From contig NZ_CP042301.2 of assembly GCF_007922615.2 (NCBI RefSeq), forward strand, positions 3,766,001 to 3,830,000: a stretch of DNA of 64,000 bases. The letters run 5' to 3'. The translations under genes and the position numbers were made by a program. Shown in pieces: positions 33,653-45,774 of this stretch. The notes under the pieces are model-generated. The model was given only the letters and a program-made list of their open reading frames with translations, ran no database searches and was not told where the DNA came from. Numbering within the stretch: position 1 is the first letter of the stretch; each line of letters begins with the position of its first letter. Source of the stretch: Nitratireductor mangrovi (GTDB lineage Bacteria; Pseudomonadota; Alphaproteobacteria; Rhizobiales; Rhizobiaceae).

Positions 33653-34585
33653 ATGTTCGAATATTTCGTCCAGCAGCTTATCAACGGGCTGACACTGGGG
33701 TCGATCTACGGCCTCATCGCGATCGGTTACACGATGGTCTACGGGATCATCGGCATGATCAACTTCGCCCATGGCGACATCTTCATGGTCGGCTCGTTCA
33801 TCGCGCTGGCGACCTTCCTGATCCTGACCACGGTATTCGGTTTTGCCTTCCTGCCGGTGGTGCTGTTGATCGTGCTGATCATCGCCATGCTCTTCACGTC
33901 GGCCTGGGGCTGGACCGTCGAGCGCTTTGCCTACCGTCCCCTGCGCGGATCGTTCCGGCTGGCGCCGCTGATCACCGCGATCGGCATGTCGATCGTCCTG
34001 CAGAACTTCGTCCAGGTGACCCAGGGCGCCCGCGTCAAGCCTCTGCCGCCGCAGATCCAGGGCGGGATCACGCTCATGGAAGGCAACACAGAGACCGGCG
34101 CGATCCTGGTCCAGCTTTCCTACATGCAGATCATCATCATCCTCACCACGCTGGTGCTGATGGTCGGCTTCACCCTGCTGATCGCCAAGACCCCGCTCGG
34201 CCGCGCCCAGCGAGCCTGCGAGCAGGACCGCAAGATGGCCGCCCTCCTGGGCGTCAATGTCGACCGCACCATCTCGCTGACCTTCGTCATGGGCGCCGCA
34301 CTGGCTGCCGTCGCAGGCCTGATGTTCCTGCTGCTCTACGGCGTGATCGACTTCTATATCGGCTTTCTGGCCGGCGTTAAGGCGTTCACGGCCGCCGTCC
34401 TCGGCGGCATCGGATCGCTGCCGGGCGCCATGCTCGGCGGCCTGCTGATCGGCCTCATCGAGGTGTTCTGGTCCGGCTACTTCACGGTCGAGTACAAGGA
34501 CGTTGCCGCCTTCTCGATCCTCGCCATCGTGCTGATCTTCCTGCCCTCGGGCCTGCTCGGCAAACCGGAAGTGGAGAAGGTCTGA
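33653..34585 (+). CDS. livH: Branched-chain amino acid ABC transporter permease LivH
   Basis: This 310-residue inner-membrane permease has about 8 helices and the LivH start QQLINGLTLGSIYGLIAIGYTMVYGIIGMINFAHGDIFMVG, nearly diagnostic for the family. The cytoplasmic coupling loop is RACEQDRKMAALLGVNVDR. Its stop overlaps the livM start (TGATG). It pairs with LivM as the channel of a HAAT-type importer. Amides, urea or hydroxyproline are also possible substrates for such systems. Confidence 0.95.
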   Translation: MFEYFVQQLINGLTLGSIYGLIAIGYTMVYGIIGMINFAHGDIFMVGSFIALATFLILTTVFGFAFLPVVLLIVLIIAMLFTSAWGWTVERFAYRPLRGSFRLAPLITAIGMSIVLQNFVQVTQGARVKPLPPQIQGGITLMEGNTETGAILVQLSYMQIIIILTTLVLMVGFTLLIAKTPLGRAQRACEQDRKMAALLGVNVDRTISLTFVMGAALAAVAGLMFLLLYGVIDFYIGFLAGVKAFTAAVLGGIGSLPGAMLGGLLIGLIEVFWSGYFTVEYKDVAAFSILAIVLIFLPSGLLGKPEVEKV

Positions 34586-35967
34586 TGGCAACCGGAACCA
34601 CGACGACGGCGTCTAGGGACGCCAACCGCCTCAACGATTCCTTGCGCGACGCCTTCATCGCCGCATTGCTCGTCTTCACGCTCGGCTTCTTCTTCCTCGG
34701 TGTGCGCAGCGATATCGCACCGGGCGGCCTCGCGCTCACCTATCGCTGGGGCTTGCTTTTCACCGCCGTGGCGATCGTCTTTGGCGGCCGGCTGCTGCTC
34801 AACCTGTTCGTCTTCAAGACCGCGACGCCCGTCACCGGCAAGCTGGGGGACTTGGCGGCCAATGCCGGCGACAGCATGGCTGGCGTCGGCAAGTGGCTGA
34901 CGCGGGCGCTTTTCGCCTTCGCAATCGTGCTGCCGTTCTTCTTCACCTATTTCTTCCCCGGCAAGGACCGCCAGTATATCGACCTGGCGATCCTGATCAT
35001 GACCTACATCATGCTCGGCTGGGGCCTGAACATCGTCGTCGGGCTCGCCGGCCTGCTCGATCTCGGCTACGTCGCCTTCTATGCCGTCGGCGCCTATTCC
35101 TTCGCCCTGCTGGCCCAGAACTTCGGCTTCGGTTTCTGGATGGCGCTGCCGCTGGCCGGCATCCTTGCCGCTTTCTGGGGCGTTATCCTCGGCTTTCCGG
35201 TGCTGCGCCTGCGCGGCGACTATCTCGCCATCGTCACGCTCGCCTTCGGCGAGATCATACGCGTGGTGCTGCTCAACTGGTACGAGTTCACCAACGGCCC
35301 GGACGGCATCTCGGGTATTCCGCGCCCGACCTTCTTCGGTCTAGAGTTCTCGCGCGGCGAGGGTGGATTCGCCGACTTCTTCGGCATCCCCTACGACAGC
35401 ATCCACCGCTTCATCTACCTCTACTACATCATCTTCATTCTCGCGATCATCACCAACATCGTGACGATGCGCTTGCGCAGGCTGCCGGTGGGTCGCGCCT
35501 GGGAGGCGCTGCGCGAAGACGAAATCGCCTGCCGCTCCCTCGGCATCAACACGACCAACACGAAGCTCACCGCCTTTTCGATCGGCGCCATGTTCGGCGG
35601 TTTCGCCGGCTCCTTCTTTGCGACCCGCCAGGGTTTCATCTCGCCGGAGAGCTTCACATTCCTGGAATCGGCGATCATCCTCGCAATCGTCGTTCTGGGC
35701 GGTCTCGGCTCCCAGATCGGTGTCGTCATCGCCTCCATCGTGATGATCGGCGGCATCGAGATGCTGCGCAATCTGGGCTTCCTGCAGGAGATTTTCGGGC
35801 CGACCTTCGATCCGACCCAGTACCGCATGCTGATTTTCGGCCTCGCTATGGTCCTCATCATGGTCTGGCGCCCGCGCGGCCTGATCACGACGCGCGAGCC
35901 CACCGCGGTTCTCAAGCAGAAGAAGCGTATCGGGGCCGACATGGTCGCACAGGGTGAAGGTCACTGA
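34585..35967 (+). CDS. livM: Branched-chain amino acid ABC transporter permease LivM
   Basis: This 460-residue permease has an N-terminal extension with two or three additional helices before the core (LAILIMTYIMLGWGLNIVVGLAGLLDLGYVAFYAVGAYSFALLAQ). It has the coupling motif RAWEALREDEIACRSLGINTTNTKL and FIAARQ-like FFATRQGFISPESFTFLESAIILAIVVLGG. The length exceeds the roughly 330 of simple LivM but is common in Rhizobiales. Start and stop overlap livH and livG by one base each. Confidence 0.95.
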   Translation: MATGTTTTASRDANRLNDSLRDAFIAALLVFTLGFFFLGVRSDIAPGGLALTYRWGLLFTAVAIVFGGRLLLNLFVFKTATPVTGKLGDLAANAGDSMAGVGKWLTRALFAFAIVLPFFFTYFFPGKDRQYIDLAILIMTYIMLGWGLNIVVGLAGLLDLGYVAFYAVGAYSFALLAQNFGFGFWMALPLAGILAAFWGVILGFPVLRLRGDYLAIVTLAFGEIIRVVLLNWYEFTNGPDGISGIPRPTFFGLEFSRGEGGFADFFGIPYDSIHRFIYLYYIIFILAIITNIVTMRLRRLPVGRAWEALREDEIACRSLGINTTNTKLTAFSIGAMFGGFAGSFFATRQGFISPESFTFLESAIILAIVVLGGLGSQIGVVIASIVMIGGIEMLRNLGFLQEIFGPTFDPTQYRMLIFGLAMVLIMVWRPRGLITTREPTAVLKQKKRIGADMVAQGEGH

Positions 35968-37496
35968 TGGCTACGGCGTTGCAGGAAAATCCGCGGATCG
36001 CAGGCCACGGGCCGGCACGTTGGGACGAAAGCCCGATTCTGACCGTCGAGCATCTGACGATGCGCTTCGGCGGTCTGGTCGCCGTCAGCGACCTGTCGTT
36101 CAATGTGGGTCGCGGCGACATCACGGCGCTCATCGGGCCGAACGGGGCCGGCAAGACGACGGTCTTCAACTGCGTCACCGGCTTCTACAAGCCCACCGAG
36201 GGCCGCACGGTCATGCGCCATGGCGATGGCCTGCAGGCCGCCGCCATCGAGGACGTCACGCGTTCCGGCCTGCGGTTTTCGGAATCCGGCAGCGGCGGGG
36301 TCTTCCTGCTCGAGCGCATGCCGGATTTCGAGATCGCGCACCGTGCCAGGGTGGCCCGCACGTTCCAGAACATCCGCCTGTTCGGTGGCATGACCGCGCT
36401 CGAGAACCTGCTGGTCGCGCAACACAATCCACTGATGTCCGCATCGCTGTTCACGATCGGCGGCATCCTCGCCGTGCCCGGGTACAAGCAGGCCGAGAAG
36501 AAGGCCATCGAACGGGCGACATACTGGCTCGAACAGGTTCGCCTGACCGAGCGTGCCGACGATCCGGCCGCCGACCTGCCCTACGGCGCTCAGCGGCGCC
36601 TGGAGATTGCGCGTGCCATGTGCACGGATCCGCTGCTTCTGTGCCTCGACGAGCCTGCGGCCGGACTCAATCCGCGCGAGTCGCACGAACTCAATGAACT
36701 CCTGAAGTTCATCCGCGACGAACACGGCACGTCGATCCTGCTCATCGAGCACGACATGGGAGTGGTGATGGAAATCTCCGACCATGTCATCGTGCTCGAC
36801 TACGGCGTGAAGATCTCGGACGGCGACGCCAAGCATGTGAAGAGCGACCCGCGCGTCATCGCCGCCTATCTCGGCGTCGACGATGAAGCCGAGATCGACG
36901 TGCCCGAGATCAAGCACGACGTCGAGGAAGTCATCGAGGAAGCCGAGGAACTGGCCGAGGCCGACAAGGCGGCGGCGCAGCGGAAGGCCGCAAGGGCGAA
37001 ACCGGCCAGCAAGTCCGCGCGCGCCAAGGCCGCCGGCAGAACCGGTGGCGCCAAGGCCGGTGGCGCCAAGACCTTGGAGAAGCCTGCCACGACCCGCACC
37101 GCGAAAAAGGCGGCGGAACCCGTCAAGAGCGAGGTCGTCGTCAAGAACGCCGCCGATTATCCCGGCCGCCAGCCACATGGCACCAGGAAGCCGGCGGCCG
37201 GCGCTCCCGACAATCTGACCCGCATCAAGGGCATCGGGCCCGCCAACGAGAAAAAGCTCAACGCGCTCGGCATCTGGCATTTCTCACAGATCGCCACCTG
37301 GAAGGCGCGTGAGGTCGACTGGGTCGGCGCGTGGCTGTCCTTCCCCGGACGTATCGAGCGCGAGGAATGGGTGAAACAGGCAAAGACGCTCGCCAAGGGC
37401 GGTGCGACGGCGTTCTCCAAGCGCGTCGACAAGGGCGAGGTTCCGACCAGCAAGGCGACGCCTAAACGGAACCGCGGCAAGGGAGGCAAGGCATGA
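35967..37496 (+). CDS. livG: LivG ATPase fused to a C-terminal helix-hairpin-helix domain
   Basis: This 509-residue protein is about 250 longer than ordinary LivG. Residues about 18-300 form the ATPase: Walker A GPNGAGKTT, ARTFQNIRLFGGMTALENLLVAQ, the signature region LPYGAQRRLEIARAM (in place of LSGGQ), Walker B LLLCLDEPAAGLN and the H-loop LIEHDMGVVMEI. An acidic then Lys/Ala-rich linker (about 305-410) leads to a helix-hairpin-helix-like module at about 415-475 (LTRIKGIGPANEKKLNALG, IWHFSQIATWKAREVDWV), like the C-terminal tail of rhizobial NuoE. The role of this tail is unknown. Confidence 0.93.
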   Translation: MATALQENPRIAGHGPARWDESPILTVEHLTMRFGGLVAVSDLSFNVGRGDITALIGPNGAGKTTVFNCVTGFYKPTEGRTVMRHGDGLQAAAIEDVTRSGLRFSESGSGGVFLLERMPDFEIAHRARVARTFQNIRLFGGMTALENLLVAQHNPLMSASLFTIGGILAVPGYKQAEKKAIERATYWLEQVRLTERADDPAADLPYGAQRRLEIARAMCTDPLLLCLDEPAAGLNPRESHELNELLKFIRDEHGTSILLIEHDMGVVMEISDHVIVLDYGVKISDGDAKHVKSDPRVIAAYLGVDDEAEIDVPEIKHDVEEVIEEAEELAEADKAAAQRKAARAKPASKSARAKAAGRTGGAKAGGAKTLEKPATTRTAKKAAEPVKSEVVVKNAADYPGRQPHGTRKPAAGAPDNLTRIKGIGPANEKKLNALGIWHFSQIATWKAREVDWVGAWLSFPGRIEREEWVKQAKTLAKGGATAFSKRVDKGEVPTSKATPKRNRGKGGKA

Positions 37497-38227
37497 GCGA
37501 GGCCGGCCAGCCTTTGTTGAGGGTCCGCAATGTCGAGACCTATTACGGCAAGATCATCGCCTTGCGCGGCGTCGACGTCGACGTGTTCCGCGGCGAGATC
37601 GTCACCCTGATCGGCGCAAATGGCGCCGGCAAGTCGACGCTGATGATGACGATCTGTGGCAGCCCGCAGGCGCGCACCGGCGAAATCGTCTATGACGGAC
37701 ACGACATCACCACTGCGCCAACGCACGAGATCATCCGTCTCGGCATCGCCCAATCGCCGGAAGGGCGGCGCATCTTTCCGCGCATGACGGTGCTGGAAAA
37801 CCTGCAGATGGGCGCCTCGCTGGTCGACGAGGAGCATTTCGACGGCGATCTGGCGCGTATCTTCGACCTGTTCCCGCGGCTCAAGGAGCGCGCCTCCCAG
37901 CGCGGCGGCACGCTTTCGGGCGGCGAGCAGCAGATGCTGGCGATTGCCCGCGCGCTGATGGGGCGCCCGAAGCTGCTGCTTCTCGACGAGCCCTCGCTCG
38001 GTCTCGCGCCGCTGATCGTCAAGCAGATCTTCGAGGTGATCGGCGAGTTGAACAGGCGCGACGGGTTGACGGTCTTTCTTGTCGAGCAAAACGCCTTCCA
38101 TGCCCTCAAGCTCGCCCACCGGGGCTATGTCATGGTCAACGGCAAGATCACCATGAGCGGCACCGGCGCCGAGCTGCTCAAGCGCGAGGAGGTCCGTGCG
38201 GCCTATCTCGAGGGCGGCAGGCACTAG
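37493..38227 (+). CDS. livF: Branched-chain amino acid ABC transporter ATPase LivF
   Basis: This 244-residue ATPase has Walker A GANGAGKSTLM, the LivF-type IAQSPEGRRIFPRMTVLENLQMGA, the signature LSGGEQQMLAIARALM, Walker B LLLLDEPSLGLAP and VFLVEQNAFHALKLAHRGYVM. It overlaps livG by 4 bp (ATGA), so the two ATPases are translationally coupled. With LivG it powers the transporter at the cytoplasmic face. Length is normal. Confidence 0.96.
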   Translation: MSEAGQPLLRVRNVETYYGKIIALRGVDVDVFRGEIVTLIGANGAGKSTLMMTICGSPQARTGEIVYDGHDITTAPTHEIIRLGIAQSPEGRRIFPRMTVLENLQMGASLVDEEHFDGDLARIFDLFPRLKERASQRGGTLSGGEQQMLAIARALMGRPKLLLLDEPSLGLAPLIVKQIFEVIGELNRRDGLTVFLVEQNAFHALKLAHRGYVMVNGKITMSGTGAELLKREEVRAAYLEGGRH

Positions 38228-38238
38228 GAGTCGCGGCA

Positions 38239-38601
38239 ATGGAGAATCAGAACACGCTCGTGTGGGAAGTGACGGTCTGGGAGTTCCTGTTCGTCACCGT
38301 GATCCTGGCCGGCGCGGCCGCCTACATGACCGGACGCGCCGCCGCGCGCACCTGGCTGCCGAACTGGCAGCTGGTGCTTTATGTGCTGCTGCTCACCGCG
38401 GCGACACGCTTCATCCATTTCGCGCTGTTCGAGGGCACGCTGCTTACGCTCTATTATTTCGTCGTGGACCTGATCGTCCTCCTCGTGATCGCCTTCACCG
38501 GCAAGCGCATCACCCGCGCCTACCAGATGGCGACGCAATATGGCTTCGCTTTCGAGCGGACCGGCCCGCTGGGCTGGAAACCGCGCGAAACCGGGTCGTA
38601 G
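38239..38601 (+). CDS. Small membrane protein of the liv operon (DUF6867-like)
   Basis: This 120-residue protein has three membrane helices: about 10-32 (EFLFVTVILAGAAAYMTG), 42-62 (LVLYVLLLTAATRFIHFALF) and 66-88 (LLTLYYFVVDLIVLLVIAF). A basic tail contains ITRAYQMATQYGFAFERTG. It begins 11 bp after livF and precedes livJ, a position I recall for DUF6867 proteins in other Rhizobiales liv operons. It may be an accessory subunit of the transporter, but nothing in the sequence proves it. Confidence 0.8.
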   Translation: MENQNTLVWEVTVWEFLFVTVILAGAAAYMTGRAAARTWLPNWQLVLYVLLLTAATRFIHFALFEGTLLTLYYFVVDLIVLLVIAFTGKRITRAYQMATQYGFAFERTGPLGWKPRETGS

Positions 38602-38768
38602 GCGGCCTGTCGGCCGTTTACGAAGATCGACTTGAAGCCCTTTATTTCCCTGCGGAATTGGGCTTCTATGTCGACAAGCGGGAAGGGAACCCCGCATGCG
38701 ACCGGACCGGAGACTGACACCATCGCCGCCGGTTTCATCCATCTGTCAGGTGTTTTAAGGGAGTCACC

Positions 38769-39863
38769 ATGAAAAAGGCACTTTTGGCAGGCGTTGCGCT
38801 GACCTTTGCAATGTCGACCGCCGCGTATGCGGACATTGTTATCGCCACGGCCGGTCCGATGACGGGGCAGTACGCCTCCTTCGGCGCCCAGATGAAGGCC
38901 GGCGCGGAGCAGGCGGTGGAGGACATCAACGCCGCCGGCGGCGTCAATGGCGAAATGCTCAAGCTCGAGATCGGCGACGACGCATGCGATCCCAAGCAGG
39001 CTGTGGCCGTTGCCAACCAGTTTGCCGGCTCGGGCGTCGTGTTCGTGGCCGGGCATTTCTGCTCTGGCTCCTCGATCCCCGCTTCTTCGGTTTACGCCGA
39101 TGAGGGCATCGTCCAGATTTCGCCGGCTTCGACGAACCCCAAGTTCACCGACGAACGCCCCGGCGACGGCGTGTTCCGCGTCTGCGGCCGCGACGACCAG
39201 CAGGGTGACGTGGCGGGCAACTATCTCGCCAAAAACTTCGCCGACAAGAAGATCGCCTTCGTCCACGACAAGACCGCCTACGGCAAGGGTCTTGCCGACG
39301 CCACCATGGCGGCCTTCGAGGCTGCGGGCGGCAAGCCGGCTCTCTACGAAGCCTACACCGCCGGCGAGAAGGACTACACCGCACTGGTCTCGAAGCTGAA
39401 GGCCGAAGGTATCGGCGTGCTTTATGTCGGCGGCTATCACACCGAAGCCGGCCTCATGGTCCGCCAGATGCGCGAACAGGGCATGGACACGATCCTCGTC
39501 TCGGGTGACGCGCTGGTTACCGACGAGTATTGGGCCATCACCGGCGATGCCGGCGAAGGCACGCTGATGACCTTCTCGCCCGATCCGCGCAAGAATCCCG
39601 ACGCAGCGCCGCTGGTCGAGAAGTTCCGCGCCAAGAACATCGAGCCGGAAGGTTACGTGCTCTACACCTACGCCGCGATCCAGGCCTGGGCCGATGCCGC
39701 CAAGGCGGCCGGCTCGACCGATTTCGACCCGGTGGTGAGCGCGCTTAACGACGGCAAGTTCAAGACCGTGCTTGGCGAGCTCGAGTTCAACGAAACCGGC
39801 GACGTCACGCTGCCCGGCTACGTCTTCTACGAGTGGAAGAGCGGCAAGTACGACTATCTGTGA
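38769..39863 (+). CDS. livJ: Periplasmic branched-chain amino acid-type binding protein
   Basis: This 364-residue receptor has a signal peptide (MKKALLAGVALTFAMSTAAYA-D) and the type I periplasmic-binding fold: ADIVIATAGPMTGQYASFGAQMKAGAEQAVEDINAAGGVNG, DDACDPKQAVAVANQFAGSGV and GHFCSGSSIPASSVYADEGI, where leucine-binding proteins contact ligand. Two cysteines (ACDP and HFCSG) resemble the LivJ disulfide. It is last in the operon and ends at a strong terminator. Substrate may be Leu/Ile/Val or another amino acid. Confidence 0.94.
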   Translation: MKKALLAGVALTFAMSTAAYADIVIATAGPMTGQYASFGAQMKAGAEQAVEDINAAGGVNGEMLKLEIGDDACDPKQAVAVANQFAGSGVVFVAGHFCSGSSIPASSVYADEGIVQISPASTNPKFTDERPGDGVFRVCGRDDQQGDVAGNYLAKNFADKKIAFVHDKTAYGKGLADATMAAFEAAGGKPALYEAYTAGEKDYTALVSKLKAEGIGVLYVGGYHTEAGLMVRQMREQGMDTILVSGDALVTDEYWAITGDAGEGTLMTFSPDPRKNPDAAPLVEKFRAKNIEPEGYVLYTYAAIQAWADAAKAAGSTDFDPVVSALNDGKFKTVLGELEFNETGDVTLPGYVFYEWKSGKYDYL

Positions 39864-39899
39864 TCGTCGCATCTCGCGACTGATCCGATCACGACAGGA

Positions 39900-39932
39900 G
39901 GCCCGGCGCAGCGATGCGCCGGGCCTTTTCTT
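39900..39932 (+). terminator. Intrinsic terminator of the liv operon
   Basis: GGCCCGGCGCA-GCGA-TGCGCCGGGCC is a perfect 11-bp stem with a 4-base loop followed by TTTTCTT. It lies 37 bp after the livJ stop. Confidence 0.92.
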
Positions 39933-40017
39933 GTTGCGCCGGCACGGATAGTTTGCGGTGCAGCATTTTCCGTCTATTGATGACGTCCGACCGTGAAACC
40001 CGAGCGGAGCCCGCCTA

Positions 40018-43483
<3,466 letters not shown>

Positions 43484-43485
<2 letters not shown>

Positions 43486-43506
43486 CGACGGCGCTCAGCC
43501 GTCGTC
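43484..43506. terminator. Shared hairpin at the convergent pyc/transglycosylase ends
   Basis: GACGACGGC-GCTCA-GCCGTCGTC is a perfect 9-bp stem with a 5-base loop. It overlaps the pyc stop and the last codons of the opposing gene. There is no T tract, so it may act as a bidirectional pause or RNA-end structure and not as a classical terminator. Confidence 0.4.
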
Positions 43507-44313
43507 GATCTGCTTGGCGATAATGGCGATCGCCTGCTGGTAGACGCTCGCCGCGTTCCAGCCCTTGATGGCTCCAAAATTGGCCTGCCCCGGCTGGTAG
43601 CCGGCACCACGGCGCCAGCCATGCGCGCGCAGGAAGTTTGCTGTCGACGCCAGAGCGTCGGCGCGCGAACGCACCAGATCGAGGCGGCCATTGCCGTCCC
43701 CGTCGGCGCCGTAGCGAAGCACGCTGCCGGGCAGGAACTGCGTCTGGCCGAGTTCGCCGTGCTTGGCGCCGGTCGTGCTCGCCGAGATCACCCCGCGATC
43801 CACAAGCGTCAACGCCGCCATCAGGTGGCCGGTGAAGAAGTCCGAACGTCGGCAATCATAGGCAAGCGTCGCGGTTGCCGAGAGCAGGTTGGAGTTGCCG
43901 AGGAACTTGCCGAAGGCGGTCTCCATGCCCCAGATCGCGATCAGCGGCCCGGCCGGCACGCCGTAGCGCTGCTCGAGATTCGCGAACAGCTTGGCATGCT
44001 GCTTCTTGAGGCGCTTGCCCTGGCTCGCGATCGTCGACGCGCCGCGCACCTGCATGAACTTCTTCAGCGAATATTTGAAGCTTTTCTGACCGCGGTCGGC
44101 GCGGATCGTCGCCGTCGCGTAGCGCGTGCCCTGCAGCGCCGACAGGCCGCGCTGGCCGATTCCGCGGGAGCGCGCTTCCGCCGTCATCTGCTGCTTCCAG
44201 GCTTCGAACCCGCCGGCATTGTTGCCGCATTGCGCGGCCCAGGCCGCCCCGCTTCCGAAGGTGCTCGCGGCCACGACCGCCGCCAGCAGCAAGCCTTTCG
44301 ACCTCAACGCCAT
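43495..44313 (-). CDS. Lytic murein transglycosylase (MltB/SLT_2 family)
   Basis: This 272-residue periplasmic enzyme cleaves peptidoglycan glycan strands. A signal peptide (MALRSKGLLLAAVVAASTFGSGAAWA-A) is followed by the SLT_2 domain: GGFEAWKQQMTAEARSRGIGQRGL, the catalytic Glu in PLIAIWGMETAFGKFLGNSNLL and HGELGQTQFLPGSVLRYGADGDGNGRLDLVRSRADALASTANFL. No lipobox is present, so it should be soluble. Length fits rhizobial MltB-like proteins. Confidence 0.94.
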   Translation of the reverse strand: MALRSKGLLLAAVVAASTFGSGAAWAAQCGNNAGGFEAWKQQMTAEARSRGIGQRGLSALQGTRYATATIRADRGQKSFKYSLKKFMQVRGASTIASQGKRLKKQHAKLFANLEQRYGVPAGPLIAIWGMETAFGKFLGNSNLLSATATLAYDCRRSDFFTGHLMAALTLVDRGVISASTTGAKHGELGQTQFLPGSVLRYGADGDGNGRLDLVRSRADALASTANFLRAHGWRRGAGYQPGQANFGAIKGWNAASVYQQAIAIIAKQIDDG

Positions 44314-44462
44314 GAGATTCTCCCGTTGCCTGTTTCGACCAGCGTTTGGCCGCCCCGCATCGTTCGGATTTCAGGTGCGAGGCGACGTGCAAGTCAAATG
44401 AAAGTATGGAGCTAGTTTCAAAACAAGTCTATTCTTGGGCCGGTTAACGGGGGGTTGCACGA

Positions 44463-45701
44463 ATGCCGGACGTCGATGTGGTGATCGTCGGCGCCGGATC
44501 GGCTGGTCTTGCGGCTGCCAGGGCACTCCAGGCGCGGGGGGTGTCATTCCGCGTCCTCGAGGCGATGGACCGCATCGGCGGCCGCGCCTGGACCTCGAAC
44601 GAAGATTTCGGCATCCCTTTCGACATAGGTTGCGCCTGGCTGCATGCTGCCGACCGCAATCCCTACTACGACGATGCGCGCGCTGCCGGCTGGACGCTGT
44701 TCCACCACGACATGAACATTGACCACCTCTACTACGGCAAGCGCAAGGCGAGCGAGGAAGAGGAAGCCCAGATGAAGGCGGCCGAGGCGTCGCTGTCGGC
44801 GCTGCTCGAAAGCCACAGCTCGGACGATGACCGGCTTTCATCGCTGCTGGCCAAGGGCCATGCCGTGCGCGCGGCCGCCACCTTTTCGGGGCCGATGGAT
44901 TTCGGCAAGGATGATGACGAGATCTCGATTGCCGATTTCCGCGCCGCCGCCGACCTCGATCCGAACTATTTCACCAGGGAGGGCTTTGGCGCACTCGTGG
45001 CCCGTTTCGGCACCGCCGTCCCGGTCGAACTTTCGACCCCCGTGCGGCGCATCGGCTGGCACGGTCCGGGCGTGGCGGTGGAGACCGATCGCGGCACAAT
45101 CCGCGCCGCCGCGGCCATCCTGACCTGCTCGCCGGCGGTGCTGGCCTATGGCGAGATCGCGTTCACGCCCGACCTCCCGGCCGAGTACGAGGAAGCCGTC
45201 TTCGACCTTCCGATGGGCATGCTCACCAAGATTCCGGTCGAGATCAAAGGAGAGCGCTTTGGCCTGTCGCCATTCGATGATCTGCTGATCGAGCGCCATG
45301 CCCGCCATGACCTTTACTTCCTGTGTTTCCCGTTCGATAGCGACCTGCTCGTCGGCTTCATCGGCGGCGACTTCGCCTGGGAAATGTCGGTTGCCGGCGA
45401 GGCGGCCGGCATCGACTTCGTCGCCGACCGGTTGTGCGACATTTTCGGCAATGACGTCCGCAAGCGCATCGGCCGCGCCATGATGACCGATTGGGGCGCC
45501 GAACGTTTCGTGCGCGGCGCCTACGCCGCGGCCCGACCCGGCAAGGCGAAAGCCCGTGCGACCCTGGGGCAGCCGATCGCAGAACGGCTCTATTTCGCCG
45601 GCGAGCATCTGGCCGGGCCACTGATCCAGACCTGCGGCGGCGCGCGGCTCTCCGGTGAAGCCGTGGCGCAAGACGTGGTGGCGGCGCTCAAGCGAACGTG
45701 A
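44463..45701 (+). CDS. FAD-dependent amine oxidase family protein
   Basis: This 412-residue flavoprotein has the N-terminal FAD motif VDVVIVGAGSAGLAAARALQARG followed by VLEAMDRIGGRAWTS, the central QLSTPVRR-like VELSTPVRRIGWHGPGVAVET, and the C-terminal RLYFAGEHLAGPLIQTCGGARLSGEAVAQDV. It belongs with flavin monoamine oxidase/polyamine oxidase proteins and has no export signal. The substrate is unknown, though a polyamine or aromatic amine is likely. It lies 73 bp before an AraC regulator gene on the same strand. Confidence 0.9.
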   Translation: MPDVDVVIVGAGSAGLAAARALQARGVSFRVLEAMDRIGGRAWTSNEDFGIPFDIGCAWLHAADRNPYYDDARAAGWTLFHHDMNIDHLYYGKRKASEEEEAQMKAAEASLSALLESHSSDDDRLSSLLAKGHAVRAAATFSGPMDFGKDDDEISIADFRAAADLDPNYFTREGFGALVARFGTAVPVELSTPVRRIGWHGPGVAVETDRGTIRAAAAILTCSPAVLAYGEIAFTPDLPAEYEEAVFDLPMGMLTKIPVEIKGERFGLSPFDDLLIERHARHDLYFLCFPFDSDLLVGFIGGDFAWEMSVAGEAAGIDFVADRLCDIFGNDVRKRIGRAMMTDWGAERFVRGAYAAARPGKAKARATLGQPIAERLYFAGEHLAGPLIQTCGGARLSGEAVAQDVVAALKRT

Positions 45702-45774
45702 TCGGCTGGAGGCGGCGTCATCTGCAATCTCTATGCTACTTGTCCGATGAAACCGGACGATTGGCATCGATGAT

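Noticed and set aside
33324..33692. Plus-strand 122-codon frame in the liv upstream region
   Set aside because: It overlaps the start of livH and the candidate promoter, and has no family features or clear ribosome site.
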